Assembly (NCBI GenBank): GCA_964645285.1
Contig: CAZYDR010000072.1
Location: forward strand, 1 to 19,109
Length of the DNA: 19,109 nucleotides
Reading direction: 5' to 3'
Source of the DNA: JAYZAP01 sp964645285
Lineage (GTDB): Bacteria > Pseudomonadota > Alphaproteobacteria > JAAXGF01
In this document: one piece after another, positions 1 through 7,114 of the stretch
Numbering within the stretch: position 1 is the stretch's first letter
How the letters are laid out: each line of letters begins with the position of its first letter
The notes under the pieces: generated by a model
Database searches by the model: none
Told to the model about the DNA's origin: nothing
What the model saw: the letters and a program-made list of their open reading frames with translations, nothing else
Program-made: the position numbers and the translations under genes

Positions 1-410
1 AAAGACCACCGGCGCGTCACGCTGACAATTCCACAAGCGTTTCTACACAGCCTGGGTCAAAAGGAGACATTAGGCGTGGCGTCGTCAATGTCCGCTCCTG
101 GGGTGCCGCCTCAACCGGTCGATGCAACACAAGCGTTGAATCTCTCTGCCGGCGTTTCAAACTCCAATGTCTTGCGCGGCCGTTCGTTTATCATTATTCC
201 CTGTCCGACTGCCCCTCCCTGCTCGATAGGAGCGGCGGAACGATCAAGATCGACTGAGTGGCGCGGTGGGCCTAGCTGATAGAGGGAGGTAGCGCCGCGC
301 GCGGACCAGGCAAAATCAGCCTAAGGAGAGTATTATTGTGGGGTTGTGTGTGAGGCCCATGTCCAAGACAAATAATATATGCCTTAACAACAATACGTTA
401 CACAACAAGT
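1..410. other. Intergenic stretch without a recognisable gene
   Basis: This stretch upstream of the tRNA-Leu 3' end holds only short open frames. The longest (76-279, plus, 67 codons) has low-complexity composition, no recognisable domain and no convincing ribosome binding site. The base composition turns A/T-rich from about 330 to 410, unlike the flanking genes. I see no terminator with a T-run and no clear promoter. The first 110 bases could be read as the decayed tail of a longer frame that enters from outside the window, but nothing supports a family assignment. Confidence 0.5.
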
Positions 411-497
411 TGGTGCCCGCTGAGGGACTTGAACCCCCACCCCCTTTCGGGGAACAGATTTTAAGTCTGTCGTGTCTACCAGTTCCACCAAGCGGGC
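411..497 (-). tRNA. tRNA-Leu, anticodon TAA, CCA encoded
   Basis: Read on the minus strand, the sequence starts GCCCGCT at 497 and ends AGCGGGC-A-CCA at 411, giving a seven-pair acceptor stem. The anticodon stem-loop is CAGAC-TTAAAAT-CTG, placing TAA in the anticodon position. A long variable arm (CCCC GAAA GGGG type hairpin) marks a class II tRNA, as expected for leucine. The T loop GTTCAAGTC is intact and the CCA tail is encoded at 411-413. This tRNA decodes UUA/UUG codons, which are rare in a GC-rich genome. It lies alone, with no neighbouring tRNA. Confidence 0.96.
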
Positions 498-536
498 CCC
501 AAAGTTGAGTCTAGCATGGTCGTTGCGTTGAGCCGT

Positions 537-594
537 CAGCTTTCAGCCGTCAGCCATCAGAATGCTTTGGCTGAGCGCTGACGGCTGAAAGCTG
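537..594. repeat. 18-bp perfect inverted repeat with 22-nt loop, just after the cinA-like stop
   Basis: The left arm at 537-554 and the right arm at 577-594 are perfect 18-bp reverse complements (right arm GCTGACGGCTGAAAGCTG). The core AGCCGTCAGC occurs three times: at 531-540, again as a direct copy at 545-554, and inverted at 577-586. The right arm ends 1 nt before the stop codon of the minus-strand gene that ends at 596. It could fold as a long hairpin at the 3' end of that operon's transcript. No T-run follows, so a classical intrinsic terminator is not supported; an interspersed REP-like repeat is an alternative. Confidence 0.75.
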
Positions 595-595
595 T

Positions 596-1354
596 CTACT
601 CCCCGTCTTCGAGATAGGGGTTGCCGCCTGAGGCTTCCAGCACCGCTATGAGGTCGGCGGCGGCGGCATCGAGAATGGCTTCGTCGGTGCCGCGCAGCAC
701 CAGTTTTACGCCGAAATTGCCCGAGTGGTAATAGGGGTAGCTGCCGATGGTGATGCCCTCATGGCGCTCCAGCACCTGTTCCAGGTTGACGGCGATGGCG
801 CCCTCGCCGAGGTCGACGGCGACCGAGCGACCGTGGAGCGGGGCGCCGCCGGTGAGGCGATGGGTCATGCCGTCGAACATAGCCTGCATGATTTTCGGCA
901 CCCCGGCGAAGACGAAGACGTTCTCGACCTGAAAGCCCGGCGCGCCGCTCACCGGATTGTCGACCAGCACGGCGCCCTCGGGCGTGTTGGCCATGGACAT
1001 GCGAGCCTCGTTGAGTTCCAGGCCGGTGCGCTCGTATGCCTCTTCGAGAATGGTCACGGCCTCGGGGTTGCGGATCAGCTTGCGGCCGAAGGCGGCAGCG
1101 ATGGCGGCGGCGGTAATATCGTCGTGGGTCGGGCCGATGCCGCCGGTGGTGAAGACGTAATCAAAGGCGGCGCGGCAATGGTTGACCGCGGCGACGATGG
1201 CGTCCTGGTCGTCGGCCACCACTCGGACCTCCTTGAGGCGCACACCGAGGCGGTTCAGCTCCTTGCCGAGATAGGCCAGGTTGGCGTCCTTGGTCCGGCC
1301 CGAAAGGATCTCGTCGCCAATAATGACCATAGCTGCGGTGACGGTAGGGGCCAT
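596..1354 (-). CDS. CinA N-terminal-type molybdopterin-binding domain protein
   Basis: This 252-residue protein is a stand-alone MoCF_biosynth (MoaB/MogA-like) domain of the kind forming the N-terminal half of CinA. Visible signatures are GDEILSGRTKDANLAYL near residue 13, TTGGIGPTHDD near residue 69 and the later ANTPEGA and GAPGF segments, in the order expected for CinA. The C-terminal PncC-like nicotinamide-nucleotide amidase domain of full CinA is absent, so it is the short form usually annotated as 'competence/damage-inducible protein A' or 'molybdopterin-binding protein'. Its activity is not settled; nucleotide pyrophosphatase activity is known for CinA relatives. It begins 14 nt after the stop of the pit gene, so it is probably the last gene of the DUF47-pit operon. 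A functional link with phosphate uptake is not evident. Confidence 0.9.
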   Translation of the reverse strand: MAPTVTAAMVIIGDEILSGRTKDANLAYLGKELNRLGVRLKEVRVVADDQDAIVAAVNHCRAAFDYVFTTGGIGPTHDDITAAAIAAAFGRKLIRNPEAVTILEEAYERTGLELNEARMSMANTPEGAVLVDNPVSGAPGFQVENVFVFAGVPKIMQAMFDGMTHRLTGGAPLHGRSVAVDLGEGAIAVNLEQVLERHEGITIGSYPYYHSGNFGVKLVLRGTDEAILDAAAADLIAVLEASGGNPYLEDGE

Positions 1355-1368
1355 GACGTCTCTCTCGG

Positions 1369-2798
1369 CTATTGCGGCGCGGATACCCGAAAGACGTTGT
1401 AAACCGCCCGGCGCTGCTCGTCGAGTTTGCGGTTATCAATCTTGTTGACTGTGGTGTCCGGCAGCGGCGCCCATTCCGGGCTGAGGGCGACCAGGGCGTC
1501 ATCCAGGCGCCAGCGGTGTATGAAGCCGCGGCCCGCCAGACTGGCTACCGCCTTGAGTTGGCCCGGGCTGAGGAAGCCGCCGCTGCACTGCGACAGCTTG
1601 GCGCCGTCGATGACCATGTGATCGATTTCGGCGAAGTCGACGAAGGCGCGGGATATTTCACCGTTGTCGGTCCCTGTATCGGTCAGGGCATCGGCCAGGG
1701 CGCGGGCGGAGACGAAGTTCCGGCCGGCCAGGACTTTGGCTTTGGATGTATCAATACCATCAACCTCAAGGCGCTCAAGCACCGACGTGGACAGGCTATA
1801 AACGACATCGCGATGGACGTGCTGGTTGAACACGTTCTGCAGGAAGAACAACGCCACGAAGCACATCACGCCGGCGATGAACGGGGTCATGGCCCAGCCC
1901 GCCACGATGCCGCCGAGCAGGCGCAACCGCAGGCTCCGGCCACCGCGCAACAGGGCGATGCCGACCACGGCGCCGATCGCCGCCTGGGAGCTCGACACCG
2001 GCACCAAGGGAATTGTCGGCAGGCCGGCGCTGGCCAGCAGATGCTCAAGGTCCTGGCTGGCGAACAGGAACAACACGATGGAGTGAGACACCACCACCAC
2101 GAAAGCGGCCACCGGCGACATCGGCATGAGGTTGCGTCCGACGGTTATCATGACGCCCTTGGAATAGGTAAACACGCCGACGGCGATAGCGATGGCGCCG
2201 ATCAGGAACAACTGCTGGGCCGACGAGACAGTGAACAGATCGCCCACCGAAAACGGGGTGAACGGCGACACCGGCACGAACACCCCCATGACATTGGCGA
2301 TGTTGTTGGCCCCCAGGCTATAGGCGCCGAAGGCCCCGGCCCCGATCAAGCCGACCCGGGTATAGGCGTCCTGTCTGAGAATGTGCAGTTCGGCCCGGTG
2401 CAGCCATCCGGTAATCGCTTTGAACAGCCCGGCGGCGATGACCGCGGCCAAGGCCGGGCAGAGGATCCAGGTGGCTACCAGGGTGGTCAGGGTAGCGGCG
2501 TCGGTCAGACCGCCGGAGAACAGGTTCCAGCCGACGATGGCGCCGACGATGGCTTGGGTCGTGGAGACCGGCATGCCCGCCTTGGTCATGAGATAGACCG
2601 TGGTGGCCGCCGCCAGGGCGACCATGAAGGCGCCGGGCATGGCGTTGACCGCGCCCAACTTGCCCAGGGTATGGGCGGNNNNNNNNNNATCATGCGCGTG
2701 CCCACCGCCGTGCCGAACACATTGGCGGCATCGTTGGCCCCCAGGGACCAGCCGAGGAACAGCCCGCTCGACAAAAAGACGAGGACCGCGACATCCAT
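1369..2798 (-). CDS. pit: Pit-family inorganic phosphate transporter, interrupted by an assembly gap
   Basis: This is a polytopic inner-membrane Pi symporter of the PiT family (PF01384). The N-terminal piece (2798 to the gap) carries the first signature, GANDAANVFGTAVGTRM. After the gap the frame continues with HTLGKLGAVNAMPGAFMV and, later, the second signature GANNIANVMGVFVP. The two pieces are in different frames if the ten Ns are counted literally; by homology about 20-25 residues are missing between GTRM and AHTLGKL, so I treat this as one intact gene across a mis-sized gap. The C-terminus has an extra soluble segment of roughly 140 residues after the last membrane helix. The start ATG at 2798 lies 44 nt after the DUF47 gene, the usual partner of Pit transporters. 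Confidence 0.92.
2679..2688. other. Assembly gap (10 N) inside pit
   Basis: Ten undetermined bases. The reading frame changes across it and roughly 20-25 conserved Pit residues are absent, so the true gap should be around 60-75 nt, not 10. Confidence 0.95.
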
Positions 2799-2842
2799 GC
2801 TCTACGTCCCCAAGCTCGGTTCAGCCAAGCGTCGTATTTTAG

Positions 2843-3493
2843 TCAATTGGAGCGCTTGATGCTGTAGATGGCGAGGCGATCGGCGACGTCCTCGGCGGTG
2901 TCGGCGATGTCGTCGATATGCTCGACGAAATTGCGCAGCTGGGCCTTATGGGCAAGGTCGAGGTCACCAGCGAAGATGGCCATCTTGAGCCGCGTACTGA
3001 CCTTGTCGCCTTCCTTCTCGAAGAACAGCACCTTGTGCATGTGGTCGGTAACCTCGGCCATGCCGCGGAAGAACGCCCGCGAGGCCGACACCAGGGCGTC
3101 CACCGCCTCCACCGAGGCATCGACCAGACCGCGATAGTCGGCGTGAAACTCGGTTGGAATGTCGGGCTTCTCGATGGCGAACTGCCACATGGCCCCTTCG
3201 CAGTTGTTGAGGATGGTGTCCATGTTTTCCAGCAGGCCCAGCACATCACCCCGGGATTCCGGGATCAGGGTCTGCTCGTAGAGCCGGCGTTCGACGTCGC
3301 GGCGCAGGGTGTCGGCCTGGCTCTCCAGCTCGTTGACCTGCTTGAGCTTGTCTTCGAAGGCGGGAAAGTTGCCGTCGAGAAACGCGACGATGCCGATCTT
3401 GAACGACATGGCGCCTTCATCGACCTTGTCGCAGAACTGATCGATCTGCGACTCAAGCTCCTTGGTCCGCTTGAACATGGAAACGCGTTTCAA
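2843..3493 (-). CDS. DUF47 / PhoU-like Pit accessory protein
   Basis: This 216-residue, mainly alpha-helical cytoplasmic protein belongs to the DUF47 family (PF01865, also called TIGR00153 or phosphate-transport regulator), which is related to PhoU. Recognisable features are the N-terminal FKRTKELESQIDQFCDKVDE helix, the LESQADTLRRDVERRLYEQT segment, the LLENMDTILNN segment and the acidic C-terminal HIDDIADTAEDVADRLAIY helix. Genes of this family usually precede a Pit transporter, exactly as here. Two starts are possible: TTG at 3493 with GGGA about 6 nt upstream, or ATG at 3478, which gives the more typical MFKRTK N-terminus but has no visible ribosome binding site. I list the longer form. 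Confidence 0.92.
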   Translation of the reverse strand: MKRVSMFKRTKELESQIDQFCDKVDEGAMSFKIGIVAFLDGNFPAFEDKLKQVNELESQADTLRRDVERRLYEQTLIPESRGDVLGLLENMDTILNNCEGAMWQFAIEKPDIPTEFHADYRGLVDASVEAVDALVSASRAFFRGMAEVTDHMHKVLFFEKEGDKVSTRLKMAIFAGDLDLAHKAQLRNFVEHIDDIADTAEDVADRLAIYSIKRSN

Positions 3494-3537
3494 ATACTGT
3501 CCCTAACCTCTTTTGTGCTTCGCCCAGAACTTTGTAC

Positions 3538-3610
3538 GGTCACCTTCGGTGACCTGCGTTCAATTACCATGCAGGCTCCCGCCGAACGGTCGGCGACCCC
3601 CGGTCGGGGG
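3538..3610. other. Cluster of three small hairpins upstream of the DUF47-pit operon
   Basis: Three inverted repeats follow each other in the 184-bp intergenic region. GGTCACC-TTC-GGTGACC lies at 3538-3554 (7 bp), GCCGA-ACGG-TCGGC at 3581-3594 (5 bp) and CCCCC-GGTC-GGGGG at 3597-3610 (5 bp). On the minus strand they would lie in the 5' leader of the phosphate-transport operon or behind the aminotransferase remnant. No T-run follows any of them. I do not recognise a known riboswitch or a Pho-box. Confidence 0.5.
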
Positions 3611-3677
3611 CTGAAGGAAGGCCGGGTGATTCCAGGCACTCGTCTTTCTTCAAGCGTATTCGTCACACCGATTGAGG

Positions 3678-4094
3678 TCAACGGCGGGCCGATTCTTCTT
3701 CGCTCAGGCATTCGTCGAGGATGCTCAGGGCGGCGTCGATTTCACTCTCGGTGACGGTCAGCGGCGGCGTCAGGGTGAGCACGTTGCCGATCAGCGGGTG
3801 GCGCGCCGACATGTCATGGAGCCGTTCCAAAGCCCGGACGCCCTGAACCCGGGCGTTCTCCACCAGGTCTTCGTCCTCGATGATCTCGATGGTGGTCAGG
3901 GCGGCGCGGCACAGCAGCGGGTTCTTCTCGTGGGTGTAATGGCCAAAGGCGACGCCGCCGGCGACGTCGAGTTCGGGCCTGGCGATGACCGCGGCAATGG
4001 GCCCCGCCGCGCCGCCTATGTACTGTTGACCGCAGCAGGACGGCACGGTGACCAGGAAGCCATAAACGATCTGGTCGATCTCGCCCGCAACATG
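3678..4094 (-). pseudogene. Class-III aminotransferase remnant with an internal deletion
   Basis: From about 4005 down to 3678 the frame reads as the C-terminal part of a class-III (ornithine/GABA-type) PLP aminotransferase: GPIAAVIARPELDVAGG, FGHYTHEKNPLLCRAAL and a NVLTLTPPLTVTESEIDAAL tail. Two defects are visible. Near 3786 the protein jumps from RHPLIG directly to NVLTLTP; family members have roughly 50 residues between these (the RGxGLxxGxE strand and following helix). Upstream of GPIAA the frame continues to the gap at 4094 as IVYGFLVTVPSCCGQQYIGG, which is not the expected segment preceding it. The N-terminal large part with the PLP lysine is absent. The piece cannot be an active aminotransferase, unless the defects are assembly errors around the gap. 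Confidence 0.7.
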
Positions 4095-4104
4095 NNNNNN
4101 NNNN
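4095..4104. other. Assembly gap (10 N) between Sel1 gene and aminotransferase remnant
   Basis: Ten undetermined bases hide the 3' end of the Sel1-repeat gene and whatever links it to the aminotransferase remnant. The true length is unknown. Confidence 0.95.
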
Positions 4105-5437
4105 CTTTGAACGAGTAGTCGCCGCCCTTGTTGATCAGGGTAAAGCCGTCGAACGGTTGGCTGTTGCCGCGGTCGTTAGTTTCCATGACCGTGACGCCGT
4201 CGAGCAGGACGTCCATGGCGCCGTTGGCGGTGCGGCGCCAGAGCAGGCGATGATAGTTGCCGTCTTCCAGGCCTTGGGACAGATCGGCGCGGGCGATGAT
4301 TGACGAGCCCGAGGGCGAGACGCGCAGCAGGGCCAGATTGGGGCGTTTGCCCTGGGTGTAGATCAGGCGGTAGCCGGCATCCCGGCGGCTGCCCCGGGTC
4401 GGGCCGAACTCGATGCCGCCGCCCTCCATGGCCTTGGCCAGGGCGCCGAAGCGGAGTTCCACGGAAAACTGATCGGAGATCGCCAGGGCGATGTGGATTT
4501 CGGCGACCCGGGCGCGATTGCCGCCGCCGCTGTTCTGGTTGGCCAGTTCGCCGAGCACGGCGCCGAAAAGCTGTAGCGCCGCATCGCCGCCGCTGCCTTC
4601 GCCGGAGCCCAGGTTGAGGCTCGCCGGCGGGGTGAAGCGGTTGCGCAGGCCGTATTTGGCGTCGACCCCGAAGCGGCCGCTGGCCACGGTCCAAGTTGGC
4701 GTGCGGGTGAAATCGCCGTCGCTGAACTTCTCGTCTAGCAAAGTCACCCGCCAGGGCTGGTCGTAGTCGCCGGCCAGGGCGCGGAGCTGCTCAAGGAAGC
4801 GGTAGTCGGCGGTGCGCTCGCGCTCGGCCTGGGCGATCAGGGCGTGCAAGCCGTTGACCAGTGCCTGGGTGCCGCCGTCGTCGGCGCCACCGGGCGGCGG
4901 TATGGCGGGATCGTCGGGCGAGGTCCATGATCCGGGTGCCTGATTGGCGGCGGCAATAATGCGGGCGATCTCGGCGGCGCGCAGGCGAGCATTGCCGACT
5001 TCCGTAGCGCTCATACGCTTTTCGAGCAGGTCGCGGCCGGCCACCGCATCGCCCTGGCCGGCACCGGCGGCGGTGTCGAGCCAGGCCCAGGATTCGATGT
5101 AATCGCTCGGCACCCCGCCGCCGTAGCGATAAAGGGTGGCGAGATTGACTTGGGCGATGGCGTGACCCTGGCGGGCGGCGCGGTCGTACCACAGGGCTGC
5201 CTGGGTATAGTCCTGGGCCACGCCCTGACCGTTCTGGTAGAGCACTCCCATGATCGCCTGGGCGTCGGCCAAACCGGCGTCGGCCAGGGGCTTGCAGGCC
5301 TCGACAGCGGTCGAACTGCGGGCCTCGTCATAGGCGCGCTCGCAGTTGAAGGCGGCGAAGGGGTCGTCCTGAGCCTGACTCGCCGAAGACGCGGTGACCA
5401 GCCCGAGAAAACCGCAAATGACAAACCAGCGCAGCAT
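4105..5437 (-). CDS. Secreted Sel1-repeat protein with a C-terminal lectin-like region (3' end in gap)
   Basis: The predicted start ATG at 5437 begins a signal peptide (MLRWFVICGFLGLVTASSASQA, cleavage near residue 22) with AAGGAT about 10 nt upstream. Sel1-like (TPR-related) repeats follow at about residues 40-130: the ADAQAIMGVLYQNGQGVAQD and QVNLATLYRYGGGVPSDY units are plain. A Pro/Gly-rich linker leads to a long C-terminal region that resembles a concanavalin/LamG-like beta sandwich: DEKFSDGDFTRTPTWTVASGRF at its start, VELRFGA in the middle and GNYHRLLWRRTANGAMDVLLDG near the end. This suggests a periplasmic or exported binding protein; the ligand is unknown. The reading frame runs into the gap at 4104, so the last residues are missing. 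It is divergent from the FkbM gene, with 67 nt between the two starts. Confidence 0.82.
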
Positions 5438-5504
5438 GGCACGACCATCCTTGTGAATTTGATCGTTCAGCCTAACGCATTGTCCGCCCCACCGCCACGC
5501 AACC

Positions 5505-6275
5505 ATGTATCCTGCGGCCATGAACCAATGGCAACCGCCGTCGTCACTGGAGGAACGCCTGCTCGACGCCCTGGTGCCGCCGCGACTGCACTACTGGGTC
5601 CGGGCCCGGCGTCAGTGGCGGCGCGGCGAAGGCGAACTGCGCCTGCTGCCGGAGCTCATGGACCCGGCTCGCAACAGCGTCGATGTGGGCGCCAACAAGG
5701 GCGTCTACACATACTGGATGGAACGTCATTCACGCCACGTCTACGCCTATGAGCCGAACCCCAAGATGTTTCGCATCCTCATGGCCGGGGCTGGGCGCAA
5801 CGTCACCGCCTCGCCAGTGGCCCTGTCGGACAGCACGGGCCACAGCGTGCTGCGGGTGCCGCGTACGGCCAGCGGTTATTCCAATCAGGGCGCCAGCCTG
5901 AATTACGGTAAGGTCGGCGATGACTACGGCGAGGTCACCATCGAAGCCCGCCGCCTCGACGACGAAGCGCTAACAGACGTCGGTTTCATAAAGATTGACG
6001 TGGAGGGCCACGAACTGGCGGTTCTAGAAGGCGGCNNNNNNNNNNACCTCATCGCCCGGGACCGGCCGGCGCTGTTGATCGAGATGGAGGAGGCCCACAC
6101 CAAGCAACCCATCGAGGGGTCTTTGGGCGCCGTCCTGGCCCTCGACTACGACGGCTTCTTCCTATGTCGCGGCGAACTTACGAGCCTCGACAATTTCGAC
6201 GGCGACGCCCACCACCGCGCCGCGTCACGCGCCGCCGACTACACTTTCAACTTCATCTTCAAGCCCAGGCAATGA
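5505..6275 (+). CDS. FkbM-family SAM-dependent methyltransferase
   Basis: This protein of about 256 residues has a class I SAM-methyltransferase core. SAM motif I appears as SVDVGANKGVYTYWM, followed by an acidic YAYEPNPKMFRIL motif II, and the diagnostic FkbM signature FIKIDVEGHELAVLEGG lies just before the assembly gap (6036-6045). After the gap LIARDRPALLIEMEE continues in the same frame, so the gene is probably whole. FkbM enzymes O-methylate sugars, polyketides or other small molecules; no polysaccharide or antibiotic genes lie nearby to suggest a substrate. ATG 5505 and ATG 5520 are both possible starts and neither has a clear Shine-Dalgarno sequence. The gene ends 11 nt before a 50-bp palindrome. 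Confidence 0.88.
   Translation: MYPAAMNQWQPPSSLEERLLDALVPPRLHYWVRARRQWRRGEGELRLLPELMDPARNSVDVGANKGVYTYWMERHSRHVYAYEPNPKMFRILMAGAGRNVTASPVALSDSTGHSVLRVPRTASGYSNQGASLNYGKVGDDYGEVTIEARRLDDEALTDVGFIKIDVEGHELAVLEGGXXXXLIARDRPALLIEMEEAHTKQPIEGSLGAVLALDYDGFFLCRGELTSLDNFDGDAHHRAASRAADYTFNFIFKPRQ
6036..6045. other. Assembly gap (10 N) inside the FkbM methyltransferase
   Basis: Ten undetermined bases just after the VEGHE signature. The frame happens to be preserved. Family members have only a few residues at this point, so the gap may be close to its true size. Confidence 0.95.
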
Positions 6276-6286
6276 GAGGCTTATTA

Positions 6287-6336
6287 AATTAAGGGGACAG
6301 TATATCTAATTAATTAAATATACTGTCCCCTTAATT
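6287..6336. repeat. 50-bp near-perfect palindrome with GGGGACAGTATAT arms
   Basis: Arms AATTAAGGGGACAGTATAT (6287-6305) and its exact complement (6318-6336) are 19 bp each. The centre TAATT/AATTA also pairs, leaving a single C-A mismatch (6306 against 6317) in 50 bp. It fills the space between two convergent genes, 11 nt after the FkbM stop and 4 nt after the TPR stop. The AT-rich arms differ strongly from the GC-rich neighbours. From memory, palindromes with this GGGGACAGTAT core recur next to Y1-type REP-associated transposases in many environmental genomes; no such transposase is present here. It may also act as a bidirectional terminator. Confidence 0.85.
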
Positions 6337-6340
6337 ATAT

Positions 6341-6967
6341 TCAGTGTCCCGCCAGGGCGTTCCACTCGGGCAATAGCACGATCAGGTTGGGGTCGAGCGC
6401 CATCCTGTAGCTCGCCATGGCATCCTCGGCGCGGCCACTATTTAGCAGTAAGTTGCCCAGATTATTGTGTATCGCCGGGTTGTTCGGTGCCAAGGCTACG
6501 GCGCCCTGGTACGCAGCGGCCGCATCATCGAAGCGTTCGAACTTCTGGTAGACATTGCCGAGGTTGACACGCGCTTCGACCAGACCGGAATCGAGTTCGA
6601 TCGCGTCGAGCAGGGCAGCTTCCGCCTCCGCAAGATCATCGTGCTGATCAAGAATCGAGCCCAGGTTGTTTTGCGTCCTGGCGTCACCGGGCGCCAAGAC
6701 GGCGGCTCGTCGCAGACGTGGCAGCGCGCCGTCGAGGTCGTTCCGTAGGGCAAGTATCAGACCGCTATTGCTCAGGGCATCAGGGTGATCGGGGTCGAAC
6801 TGGAGGATCGTCTCATAGAGCTTCAGGGCTTCATCTAGATCGCCGGCGCGGTACAGGGTCAGGGCCTGCTGCAACATTACGTCCGGATTGGCGGGCGAGC
6901 CGGCGCCCGGCCGGACGATCTTGTGTTTCCGTGAGCTCTTCGCAAGCCGCCGCGTTTGCCTGTTCAT
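6341..6967 (-). CDS. TPR-repeat protein with an abruptly ended last repeat
   Basis: About 208 residues. The basic N-terminus MNRQTRRLAKSSRKHK (ATG 6967) is followed by about five tetratricopeptide repeats from about residue 30. Examples are MLQQALTLYRAGDLDEALKLY, ALSNSGLILALRNDLDGAL, NNLGSILDQHDDLAEAEAAL, ARVNLGNVYQKFERFDDAAA and IHNNLGNLLLNSGRAEDAM. The last helix pair breaks off at MASYRMALDPN and is replaced by the hydrophobic tail LIVLLPEWNALAGH, which does not fit a TPR; the stop lies 4 nt from the palindrome at 6287-6336. Relatives in alphaproteobacteria often carry a sulfotransferase or glycosyltransferase domain after the TPRs, so this may be a truncated gene. An upstream GTG at 6982 would add five residues. 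Expected role: cytoplasmic protein-protein interaction. Confidence 0.8.
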   Translation of the reverse strand: MNRQTRRLAKSSRKHKIVRPGAGSPANPDVMLQQALTLYRAGDLDEALKLYETILQFDPDHPDALSNSGLILALRNDLDGALPRLRRAAVLAPGDARTQNNLGSILDQHDDLAEAEAALLDAIELDSGLVEARVNLGNVYQKFERFDDAAAAYQGAVALAPNNPAIHNNLGNLLLNSGRAEDAMASYRMALDPNLIVLLPEWNALAGH

Positions 6968-7114
6968 GAGTTTACCGTCCACCCTAATTCGATGCCGTGT
7001 TTAAGCCACGGCTATAGGGCTAGCAGCTATAGCTTTAGGGATTGTTAATCATAATCGAGGCGTCGACAGGCGAGCCTTCATCGGCCATCCTGTGGCAAAC
7101 TCATGGAGAGGGTC
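6968..7114. promoter_or_regulatory. Divergent intergenic region between the TPR gene and the cupredoxin operon
   Basis: This region of about 147 bp must hold the promoter of the five-gene operon on the plus strand and that of the TPR gene on the minus strand. It contains an inverted repeat GCCGTG-7 nt-CACGGC at 6994-7012 and a direct repeat GCTATAG at 7011-7017 and 7026-7032. These are possible operator sites. I cannot assign -35/-10 boxes with confidence. GGAG at 7105-7108, six bases before ATG 7115, is the ribosome binding site that decides the start of the cupredoxin gene. Confidence 0.4.

Noticed and set aside
76..279. 67-codon open frame at the left end
   Set aside because: No ribosome binding site, domain or typical codon usage; not enough to call a gene.
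339..510. GTG-started open frame after AAGGAG, running through the tRNA-Leu antisense strand
   Set aside because: It reads across a functional tRNA gene on the opposite strand and its product has no recognisable features.
537..594. Intrinsic terminator for the minus-strand operon
   Set aside because: The hairpin is strong but no T-run follows on the minus strand; kept only as an inverted repeat.
1372..2859. Long plus-strand open frame of 495 codons opposite pit
   Set aside because: It is antisense to a clear Pit transporter, has His/Gln/Gly-rich low-complexity composition and crosses the N gap; an effect of GC-rich codon use.
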